Below, piece by piece: positions 55,060 to 64,000 of a stretch of DNA of 64,000 nt (positions are counted from its first letter, which is position 1; each line of letters begins with the position of its first letter). The notes under the pieces are model-generated. The model searched no databases. It saw only the letters and a program-made list of their open reading frames with translations, and was not told the origin of the DNA. The stretch comes from Temnopleurus reevesii (Eukaryota; Echinodermata; Echinoidea; Temnopleuroida; Temnopleuridae), in NCBI GenBank assembly GCA_036244855.1, contig BQKZ01002522.1:8194-72193 (forward strand), read 5' to 3'. The translations under genes were made by a program, and so were the position numbers.

Positions 55060-55405
55060 GTAAAATCATTATTACCTTGAATTGGCAACAAAAGCCAATC
55101 ACCGTTAGTCTTGGGGTAACATTATAACACAGGGAAGGGTCAGAGGCAACTGCAGCAATTGTCTGTCAGCTAAGTGTAGTCTGTCCAATTCTCAATTTAA
55201 AATTGCTGTTTTCCTTAAATAGGCAACAAAAGCCAATCACAGGTATTCTTTGGGTAACAGTCTTACAGGAGGAAGTGGGGATCGCGCAAGCACAGCAAGT
55301 GGCTGTTACCAAGTGAATGGTCTGATCAACCCTTTAGGTAAACTCATTATTTCATTAATTGGCAACAGAATTGGTAGCATTCTGGGAGTGAAACCATGGC
55401 AGTAG
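54955..55405. repeat. Triplicated end of exon 20 and proximal 3' UTR
   Basis: The unit (gtcttggg…ggcagaggcaagcgcagcag-like … ggcaacaaaagccaatcac) appears at 54955-55105 and recurs diverged at 55106-55231 and 55232-55405. Only the first copy is in frame with the gene. Confidence 0.75.
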
Positions 55406-55512
55406 TAAGTGCAGCATGTAGCCCTCACCAATTTTCTTCTTGAATTGACATCCAACTTGAGATGAATATTGAACTTCATATATATTGTGGCTCACTTGAT
55501 AGCCTTTAAGTC

Positions 55513-55518
55513 AATAAA
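55513..55518 (+). promoter_or_regulatory. Candidate polyadenylation signal AATAAA
   Basis: The first canonical AATAAA after the Roco stop codon, about 450 bases downstream. Other AATAAA words occur further on, so this is only a candidate. Confidence 0.35.
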
Positions 55519-57204
55519 TCAAGAACATGTTATTATTGCTTTTATTGGTTTTGCCTCTAAATTGTTTGTCTAAAGGAATGAACACATAAAAATTATGCCT
55601 TAACTATTTACCATGGGAGAGATTTTACTGGATCAATGATATCCTAGTTTATTATCTAGTTAAAAATCTTTTCTGTAATTTGACATAGATGGTGAAACAC
55701 AAGTACATGTAATTAGTGCTGAAGAAGGCACATCCTTTGATTGTCATTCTCATTGTCAATCTTTGAAGAAATTTTTTTATCACAAATTTTCACAATTCAC
55801 AATTTTCATCCATGATTTTGCAATTGACAATTATGCCAGGAAAGCATCATACATTTTGAAATAAATTCCTTCTCACTAGTCTTGTTATCTTATTTTTTAT
55901 TTTGTTCCAAAGCAGAATTACTAATTGTTTGTAAATTAATAATATAATAATAATATGTCTGTAATTCCTGAAAAGATAGAGATGTAAAGTAAACAAGTGT
56001 TCCTAAATTTGTGTGTTCAAATTATGCAATGTGTAATTTAACCAATTAATGTTTAGCTTCATGAAGGTTATTTTGTTAATTATTCTAAATATATTCTCTT
56101 CTTTAAAATGTGTGTCTAAAATCTATCAAATATTTCTATTCAACTCGCCGTCCAATGAAATAGGTAGTGGCTTTTCTGTATTTTTAGTATTTTTTCTCTA
56201 TTTATCCATAGCATATTGTAAATGATAGTTTTTCTAATGTACTGAAATGCAGATGTGATTTTTTAAGTGATTTGAAGTGATGGGGAAAGGGTTTTATATA
56301 TTTAGTTGTTTTATTGTATTCCTTAGTGTATATGCAGTACTTAATGAGAGGAGAAGTGATGCTGATTGTTTAATAATCTGCCAGTAAATAATCCAATTCA
56401 AATGAAATAGTCATAATAAGAAACTGGTGATTTTATTTAATGAATGAAAAAATGAGAAAATCATTTGAATGTGTGGCTTTTAATGATAATATATATATCT
56501 ATTTAAAAACTGTGGGACATGTTCATGTGACTTTTGATAATTTGGTACATTAATTAGTATTTTTGAAATATAGTCTAAATTAGAATAGACATTTCATGAA
56601 AAATGTAATCCATAAAATATTAGACAATATTGGAATTAATCGTTGATTATATAGAACTTTAAAATGGCAGTAGTGCAATACAGTTTTATTTTACTCTGTT
56701 TCAGTTATCAAATCATTTTGATTTTTATACTATTTGTTTGCCATTTTTTTTAATGAATATGAAATTCGTAGCTTTGGTTTTAGGCATGCATTTTTCTTCT
56801 GTTCTTCCTTTTCATAATTGACTGCATTGCATTATACGTTAGATTTATCACTAAATATTTGAATTTAGTCAGAATTGTGCCTCAGAGGAAATTCTTCATT
56901 GTTGCAATCTTTTTAGTCTTTTACGGTGAATAGTTTGTACGAAATAGTATGGTGTGAGTCTACGTAACGTCAGGGGTTTTACAAGTTGGCATGTATAAAT
57001 GCATGGGTCTGCAAGTACAACCCCAATTCATAACTTTATCCTATTTGGCTTTCGAAGGGAGTACTTCATCATATAGACACCAGTGATTATTTGCAACATT
57101 GAAGCTTGAGAACAATATGTTATTTATAAGATCAAGACATATGTGATTGTTGATAGTATAAAGAATTCAGAACACTCGCAACCCAGAACCATAAATGCAT
57201 ATAG

Positions 57205-57450
57205 TCATACCTGTCCATTGTGGCTACTGTCTATAGTGACCACCTGTCTATAGTGGCTACTAAAATTGATTCCCTTCAGGTGAAAATGCATGTTATAGAA
57301 CCTGTCTATAGAGGCCACCTGTCTACAGTGGCCACTTAAGTCGATTCCCTCCAGGTGAAAATGCATGTTATAGAACCTGTCTATAGAGGCCACCTGTCTA
57401 CAGTGGTCACTTTTTCTGTTTCCCCTGGGGTGGCCTCTGTAGACAGGATT
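57205..57450. repeat. Tandem array of 'cctgtctatagtggccacct' units
   Basis: Units of about 95 bases (cctgtctatagaggccacct … aggtgaaaatgcatgttata) repeat about 2.5 times and end in inverted gtggcctctgtagacaggat. They are related to the ends at 30907. Confidence 0.7.
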
Positions 57451-57488
57451 GACTGCAGTTAATGCCGTTTGTAGAGAACTTTAATATT

Positions 57489-57665
57489 TAGTCAAACCTG
57501 TATCTAAATACCACCCGGAGACGACGTAAAAAGTTGTCTTTAGCAGGTGGAAACTATATATGGGTTCATTTACATGTAAACTGCATTCTAAAGAATCAAG
57601 AAAGGTGGTCTTTATGGACAGGTGGTCTTTCTATACAAGTGGTCACTAAAGCAGGTTTGACTGTA
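57489..57665. repeat. Tc-like MITE, AGTCAAACCTG ends
   Basis: tagtcaaacctgtatctaaa at the left is inverted at the right (…aaagcaggtttgactgta). It is about 177 bp and non-coding. Confidence 0.6.
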
Positions 57666-57714
57666 TAACTATAGTTATGTAGCCCTTTGTTTGTATGCCA
57701 CTCGTAAAACCAGT

Positions 57715-57804
57715 GAGGGTTACATGTAGATTAGGAGTGTGTGATTTTAGACATATAATTAATTATGTCTAAAATCACACACTCCTAATCTACATGTAAC
57801 CCTC
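57715..57804. repeat. Perfect 41-bp inverted repeat with 8-bp loop
   Basis: 57715-57755 (starting gagggttacatgtagattag) is the exact reverse complement of 57764-57804, around the spacer taattaat. Transcription of either strand would give a 41-bp perfect stem. Confidence 0.85.
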
Positions 57805-58659
57805 TCTATGTAAAAAGTGCCTATCTGCTTAAATGATGTAATTTACTGAGAAAACGCTTTCATATTTTTTTAAAAGAAGAAAGCAACAACTATTCAATGG
57901 CTTAATTTGTCAATCCTCTTTATGCTTAGAAACTTTTCTTTTCATATTTAATGTTGTATAGTGTGAAAAAACGGCTAGTTTCACCTTGGTTTTAAAATGT
58001 ATGACCAAAATTTAGTGCTTTCACTGGATTATTTATGTTGCTTCTATGCTAAAATATTGCTATTGTTCCTGATTTTTGTTAATGTACTTTATACATCTTG
58101 CTTTTTTTAACTCCATTATAGTCTATATGCTACTATTATGAGGAGGATATTGTATGTTAATCTTGATATACGTGGAGCAATAGAAGTTTGCTCTTTTTCA
58201 AAGAAATGTCAATGCGCTTTGAATCACCTGAAAATGCGCTTTATAAATGTAAATTATTATTTATTGTCTTCTGTTTCCCACAATTTCAAAAATTAAATTT
58301 AGATATTATAATAAAACTGATTTATGAAGAAAAAAAATTAAGTTTGGATACTGTACAACTAGTGATTTTTAAGTAATTCCAATTGCATCTATTAGATGAT
58401 TTAACGGCTGTAGTGATTTCCTATATTCAAATTATTCAACTCAGATTTGCAATATCACATTTTAATGATTATAGGCTCAAAATTGTCAGTTTACATTTCT
58501 CTTTTAAGAATGATGCAAGAATGATCAAGTAACAAATTTAAGATAAAGTTACCTACATGTATTCACATATACATGTAGTATATTTACCCAGGATGTATAT
58601 TCTTTTCTGTAATTCATGCATGTCACAAAGTCCAACAATCTTGCGGTAGTCTATCACAT

Positions 58660-58862
58660 GGAGGCGCCGTGGTGTAGTGGTCGTGACATTGTGCTGCACT
58701 CAACCCAGGTGAGGTGAATGGGTACCTGGCAGGAATATTTATTCCTTGAAATGCCACGTGCACTGCGGATGGCTGCCGGGCTAAAGCCCGGATAATAATG
58801 TAAAGCACCTTGAGCACTCAGCAGAGTGGATACGTGCGCTATATAAATCGCATCGATTATAT
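58660..58862 (+). repeat. tRNA-derived SINE, copy 5 (plus), internally deleted head
   Basis: The head ggcgccgtggtgtagtggtc joins directly to the body at attgtgctgcactcaaccc, missing the B-box part. The tail gtgcgctatataaatcgcat meets the inverted copy 6. Confidence 0.8.
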
Positions 58863-59105
58863 AATCGATGCAATTTATATAGCGCACGTATCTTTATAAT
58901 CGATGCAATTTATATAGCGCACGTATCTTTATAATCGATGCAATTTATATAGCGCACGTATCCACTCTGCTGAGTGCTCAAGGCGCTTTACACTATTATC
59001 CTGGCTTTAGCCCGGCAGCCATCCGCAGTGCACGTGGCATTTCAAGGAATAAATATTCCTGCCAGGTACCCATTCACCTCACCTGGGTTGAGTGCAGCAC
59101 AATTA
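58858..59105 (-). repeat. tRNA-derived SINE, copy 6 (minus), with triplicated tail
   Basis: The tail unit gatgcaatttatatagcgca, with its cgtatctttataatc spacer, occurs three times (58865-58960). Then comes the common body in inverse orientation, ending attgtgctgcactcaaccc, without a tRNA-like head. Confidence 0.8.
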
Positions 59106-59385
59106 TTATCATTATATCAGTCCGAAACCCATGGCTTATGTTTTTGAAAGTTTCATTGAATCTAGATTTTGAAAAAAAATCCATTACATAAAAATCTTCA
59201 GATTCAAACCACGATCATTTTGGTGAGAAAATTATCACATACCAATGCGATACACAAGCAGCGCTGAGAGCGATCATCTCTGACGAAATAAAGGTCATTA
59301 GACATTTGTCAAAAGAATGACATGTAGTCTGACTTAACAACCATATTTCAACACCATTCCCATAGACTTGATGCATATGTGAGTA

Positions 59386-59475
59386 TGGAATAGCCTCCCA
59401 AACTACCTCACAAATATTACACCGTATGAAAAATTCAGAAGAAACTTGAAAACATATCTCTTTAAAAATAACTAA
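59386..59475 (+). pseudogene. LINE reverse-transcriptase C-terminus fragment
   Basis: WNSLPNYLTNITPYEKFRRN then LKTYLFKNN then stop. It is followed by gcgctatataagtgtttcat and (ATT)n at 59560-59602. It is a 5'-truncated, inactive copy. Confidence 0.75.
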
Positions 59476-59667
59476 TCTACTGATAATCCCAGTTCCTCTG
59501 ACTTCTTTCTCTCTTTCTATGTTTTTTAAGCGCTTAGGGACTTTTGCATGATTGTTTTATGCGCTATATAAGTGTTTCATTATTATTATTATTATTATTA
59601 TGTAACATGTATGAAGTATGGAAAATATATTTGTGTCCAAAGTTGTGTTTCATAAAGCTGTGTGTAG

Positions 59668-59783
59668 ATCTACGCACGACTGTATGAATGACTAGTGACC
59701 CTTTCTTCAGCGCAATTCGGCACCAGGAGTTATCGTTGAGTACGAGAAAGGGTCACTAGTCGATCGTACAGTCGTGCGTAGAT
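59668..59783. repeat. Hairpin-forming MITE
   Basis: atctacgcacgactgtatga … actagtgaccctttct at the left is inverted at 59744-59783 (agaaagggtcactagt … acagtcgtgcgtagat). A short loop separates them. Confidence 0.7.
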
Positions 59784-60436
59784 ATATATGCAGAACCCTG
59801 GATATACATGTAATATTAGTACATGAGTATGTTTTAAGAAAAACAGCTTTGTATTTTGAGCTACATTCCAGTCATCATTACTGTACATTAAGAGTGTTAT
59901 TTTCTCTTTGATATTGCGTGTGAATGTGTGGGTATGTGTGTGCTTTTATTTAGCATGTAGGGATCATTATTATGCTGAATTTTTTTTATGATGTGGAAAA
60001 TTATGTAATCGAATAGGTAGTGTATGTATGTACATTTTTATTTCTTTTTCAGATTGTATATCAATGCAGTTGAACCTTGTTATAACAATGTCTTTGGGAC
60101 CAGTGATAAAAGTAGAATACCAAGTTTGGGGCAAAACAAAAATCATTTTATAAGTGCCTTTACAGTCGTTCATATCAAACAGCATTATGGGTAGTTTTTT
60201 CTGGTACAGAAGTGATCTCATGCAGTGTAAACAATGCACACACTGGTGTGTACTAGAAAACTACCCATAATGCTCTCTGATATGAACAACCATACGTATT
60301 AGAGCTCTTATAAGTGGACGTAAATGTAAGCTTGAGGACAGTAGAAAACAGGTGCGCCTCTGATGTGTGCAGTAAATGATATACACATCATTTGAGCACT
60401 CCTTTGCTATCGTCCACACCCCTCCATCCACCAATA

Positions 60437-60960
60437 TAAACCGATAGACCAGTTTTGGGAGGATGGCGCTTCAGATATTTAAAGGTATAGATTCGTAATG
60501 GTCGGGATGCAGAAAGTGATATTAAACAAGCTAATGTATTCACAAGTTGCTTTACTTACCTAAATATATCTGTGTACGAAATTAGGAGTAGATTTTTGCT
60601 CGTATTCTGGTGTATTTTACGTCGATCACGTCAATCTGCCATTATTCCTACGGTGTGCTAAGTGCTTTCACACAGGGGAGCGTCGGCTCGGAATGGGCAG
60701 TGTGATCGGTGGTATTGTCTGCGGTGTGTGAGTTCGCGTTCATTTTGTACGTGAAGCATGTTGTGTAAGGGAGAACGACCGCAACATCATTTTTAATTTT
60801 GCGATAATTAAGCCATTTCTAGGTCGATTTCATTTAAACAAAGTATGAACATGCTCTAATTTACTATTGAAAAACTGCATTATTGTAATAATTTTACTGC
60901 AGCTCGCAAACTAGTTAAATATCTGAAGCACCCTCCTCCCAAAAGTGGTCTATCGATTTA
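60437..60960. repeat. GATAGACCA-family MITE, copy 3, both ends present
   Basis: aaaccgatagaccagttttg … gcgcttcagatattta at the left is inverted at 60918-60960. It is 524 bp, the reference copy for the family. Confidence 0.75.
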
Positions 60961-61180
60961 ACTACTTTGTGAGCTGTAGTAAAAGTATTACCATAATTCA
61001 GTTTTTCAATGGCAAATTAGAGCATGCTCATAGTTTGTTTGATTAAAATCGATCAAGAAATGGCCTAATTATCTCAAAATAAAAAATGATGCTGCGGTCT
61101 CCGTCCCTAGCATAACTGTAAAACATGCTTCACATACAAAATGAATGCGAACTCACACACCACATTACAAGCATAAATTA
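60961..61180. repeat. GATAGACCA-family MITE, copy 4, partial
   Basis: tttaactactttgtgagctg … caaattagagcatgctcata … aaacatgcttcacatacaaa directly abuts copy 3. Its left end is missing. Confidence 0.65.
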
Positions 61181-62617
61181 ATTCATCTTTTACCTATCTT
61201 GACAGGGGTGGGGTTTGCTGATTCAGCCTTACATGCTTTTTTGAAAAACATCATTAAACTTCTGAGAATACAAGTGACAACCAGCCAAAAAACTGTCAGA
61301 TATATATATAAAAAGATTCCTCATGAAACAAGACATTTTTGCTGGTCAAAACTGGTTGTATTTTTTGTTCACCCTAATACGTTAAAATTTCATAGTCCCA
61401 TGGACCTTGTTATAATGAGGATCCACTGTTGTACACCTGACTCTACCTTGTCTAAGTTAATCAATTCGATATTTCTATGTATGATTTATTTTTAAAACAA
61501 ATCAATACACAATGTACTTGTATTTTTTTACCTCATCTAAAATCAAATTTCTAAGTTGAACAGAGTCTAGTGTCCCTAGAGATTCGACTTAAGCAGAGTT
61601 ACGTGTATTTGCTAGATGTTTAAGCTTGAAATGATCTTGCTTTCTTATATGTTTTTATAAATTCTTTGAATTGAATTCTTGTACATGTACATGCTCCTGT
61701 GTGAGATTCTTGCTTGCATGATTTTCATTTTCAAATCATGCAAATGAACTTTGGTCAATAAATTGCCATATCTATTATAGTAGAAGAAATTTATGACTCT
61801 TATCTAATTTTTTGTAGGAGTGATCATGTTTTGAAATGAGTCGAGGACATTTAGGAGATTGAAATGTACATAATGTTATCATGTCCTGGGGTGGTATTTT
61901 GAAAACTGTTTTATATTTTGTTTTCTTTTTAGGGGTATTATTTCCATGAGATATATGAAATCAGTATTCTGAAAACTCTCTTAGCTGTCTTTTCCGCCTA
62001 TCTAATTTCAGACTACCAATAAACCTCAATGTTTCATTCCTTCATCAGAATAAAAATTATCCTATCACTCTTTGTGCACAATATTTTGCATGATGCATTT
62101 TAATGGCGTCCAAGGGAGAATATACAAAAGATAAAACAGTTTTCAGGATACCAATTATAACAAAAGATTAATTTTTTGGGAGATATGACAGTTCTAGAAT
62201 AAGGCCCTGAATCACATATGGTAAGATTATCTATCTGTCTCCTTGAACTGATGCCATCAACTGGAAAACAAGCTAATTTTAGGATTGAAATATAAATCAG
62301 CCATTGTGCATCAAAGGAAAAAAATCATAATCTTTGCAATCCAGAATTATAAGAATTTAACTCCAGTGAATAATAAAATGTTTGCAAGGAGAAACAGAAG
62401 CAATGAATTACACGTTCAAACTCATCTGAATTAATCGCCTTTCTATTCAACTTCACACTCCCTTGCTTTCTGTAATAAAATTGAAATATGGAAAGGAATT
62501 GGAAATAGTTGGCACCTTTTTAAAATAATTTTGTTCCCCGGATTTTCTGCCTTCAATAGATTTTTATACATACCCGGTAATCTTACAGTTTATCTACTGA
62601 TGTAGCTTTTCTACTAA

Positions 62618-62795
62618 GGGGTGTTGGTAGAAACTTGTGATCAATTGCAAATTGCAATTATAACTATCAGTGTTTCATAAGAGTATTGTGAAGAGCACTG
62701 ACCATGCACCAGTGAAAATACATGTAATTTCAATTTAAATTTAAATTTATTTGCAAACGAATTGCAACTGATGGCAAATTTCTAGCAACACCCCC
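62618..62795. repeat. MITE, GGGGTGTTGCT family, copy 4
   Basis: ggggtgttggtagaaacttg … inverse tttctagcaacaccccc, with ttgcaa arms on both sides. Confidence 0.65.
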
Positions 62796-64000
62796 TTGGC
62801 TAAACTGAGGCAGACTAAGCAATCATTAACACATGCCCACTATTTTAACACAAGTGACACAATAACACAAAGTGGAATATAGTTCAAATGTACATTTTTA
62901 CATTTGCAAGATTTATTTCCTAATTATAAAACATAATGAGTTTTAATACACAGTACAACCTGTAGGGCACGCTTTCTGTACACTATAAGCAGAAGGGACG
63001 AATTTGGACAAAGCAAACAACTTCATTCAAGCCTTCACAGTAGCTTAATGAATATAAAAAAAAGTGTCCTCCCTATCTATTCACTAAATAAGTGTGACAC
63101 CTCTTCGACCACACAATATTAAAGAGGAAAGGAAAATTATTTGCACATCTAGCTATTGTGAATGCTTGAATGGAGATTGTATACTTTATCAAATTCCTTT
63201 CTCTCTTTTGCTCACAGTGGTGTCACAGCATGTCCATAGACTATTCCCCTTTATTGTATTTCTCTACGCTCATTAATATAAAGCTGAGCTTACAACCTAA
63301 TTCCAAATTGATCGTTATGGTTCTGGAAGTCTGCAGGCACAGACCACTGGATTTTGGTGTTGCAATTTGCACAGTACATAACACAGAGTCTGCAATCAGA
63401 GACTACCATAGTTCATTTTCGTTACTTAGCACCCTCATCCTCTCATAAAATAGTGAAAACAGGCTGACTGAAGACTCTGGAATGTGCACTATGCAAGTTG
63501 TGAAAAACCAATTGAAAGCTGAGTTTCTGTTAGCAGACTAGTATTACAGTGTGTGTGTGTGTCAATAGTGTCTCTTAAACATTGAACATATAAGGATATT
63601 CCAATCATTTAACATTCACATTCTACCGTCAAGTAATTCCATCTGGTTTGCGAAAATGTTGTTTTGTATGTTTTTAAGTTGATGCATATTCGCTCCTCAA
63701 TAACCATAACATTTTGAAAGCTTGTGTTTGCTTTTCTGAATCTTTGTCCTACTACAAAGGCGCATTTGTGATGTTGCATATTATCTTATTTCTGGATGAA
63801 TTGGAGCAAAAATCTAACACTTGGATATATTTCATCAAAACTCATTTGACAAAAGAAATGGGTTGATCTGGTTAAGAATGTATAAATATATCTAAAAATG
63901 TACTTTCCACTAAAATGCACTGCAAATGATCCAAATGGCAATTTACATCATTAGTGAGCATATTGTTATATACAGTTTATGTACATGTTTTTTATATGGT

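Larger units (their letters stand above)
60067..61428. mobile_element. Composite: pogo-like ends enclosing nested MITEs
   Basis: The left end CAGTTGAACCTTGTTATAAC and the right end …CCTTGTTATAATGAGGATCC followed by ACTG are imperfect inverses related to the 16198 element. Between them lie two GATAGACCA-family copies. No transposase frame is seen. Confidence 0.45.
55060..64000 (+). other. Downstream non-coding region, 3' UTR and intergenic
   Basis: No exon with coding character is found on either strand. It begins with the Roco 3' UTR, whose end is undefined. The rest is AT-rich DNA with the repeats listed separately. Confidence 0.6.

Noticed and set aside
60437..60960. Possible exon homology between introns at 37.7 and 42.85 kb and this region
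   Set aside because: The shared sequence is a MITE with 45-bp inverted ends and stops in all frames.

Overview
This is eukaryotic, AT-rich, intron- and transposon-dense DNA from a marine invertebrate, most likely an echinoderm and probably a sea urchin. The organism call is an inference. It rests on an ovothiol-pathway gene, a Roco gene with Neuralized, Death and TIR modules, many short foldback elements and tRNA-derived SINEs, and signs of two divergent haplotypes being interleaved in the assembly. No bacterial-style features (operons, ribosome binding sites, CRISPR) are present.

Layout. (1) 1-8141 is non-coding and repeat-filled, probably intron of the first gene. (2) 8142-10850, minus strand: the first three coding exons of an OvoA-like gene (5-histidylcysteine sulfoxide synthase, ovothiol synthesis). 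Splice phases agree, and the remainder lies beyond the left edge. (3) 10851-27942: about 17 kb with no supportable gene. It holds LINE fragments, MITEs, microsatellites, a 756-base assembly gap and a striking 1-kb foldback element built from short tandem units (20201-21190). (4) 27943-55059, plus strand: one 20-exon gene reconstructed here exon by exon with every splice phase matching. It encodes a predicted 1,270-residue protein: Neuralized homology repeat (NHR), Roc GTPase, COR, a cysteine-rich segment, Death domain, TIR domain and a C-terminal tail ending in a CaaX-like Cys-Ser-Ile-Leu. (5) 55060-64000: no gene, but an inverted SINE pair, a perfect 41-bp hairpin and several MITEs.

Two kinds of duplication complicate the Roco gene and should be kept apart. 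Isolated single n bases (30113, 33943, 43675, and also 1323) each sit beside a long, nearly identical duplicate containing exon 2, 3 or 12. These exons have lengths not divisible by three, so both copies cannot be spliced in together; the simplest reading is unmerged allelic contigs. Separately, many exons are accompanied by diverged, decayed tandem copies of part of themselves (near 38.8, 41.7, 43.25, 50.2, 52.2, 52.35, 53.0, 54.4 and 55.1-55.4 kb), which look like real tandem exon duplications. One of them, at 50161-50295, keeps exon length, phase and splice sites but carries a stop, so it could act as a poison exon removing the Death and TIR modules.

Function. NHR is a protein-interaction fold, Roc-COR is a GTPase and dimerisation module, Death domains are homotypic adaptors, and TIR is either an adaptor or an NAD-cleaving effector. 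The whole reads as an intracellular, possibly membrane-tethered signalling protein of innate-immune or cell-death type. That role is inferred from domains only. The two genes are divergently oriented and 17 kb apart, with no evidence of co-regulation.
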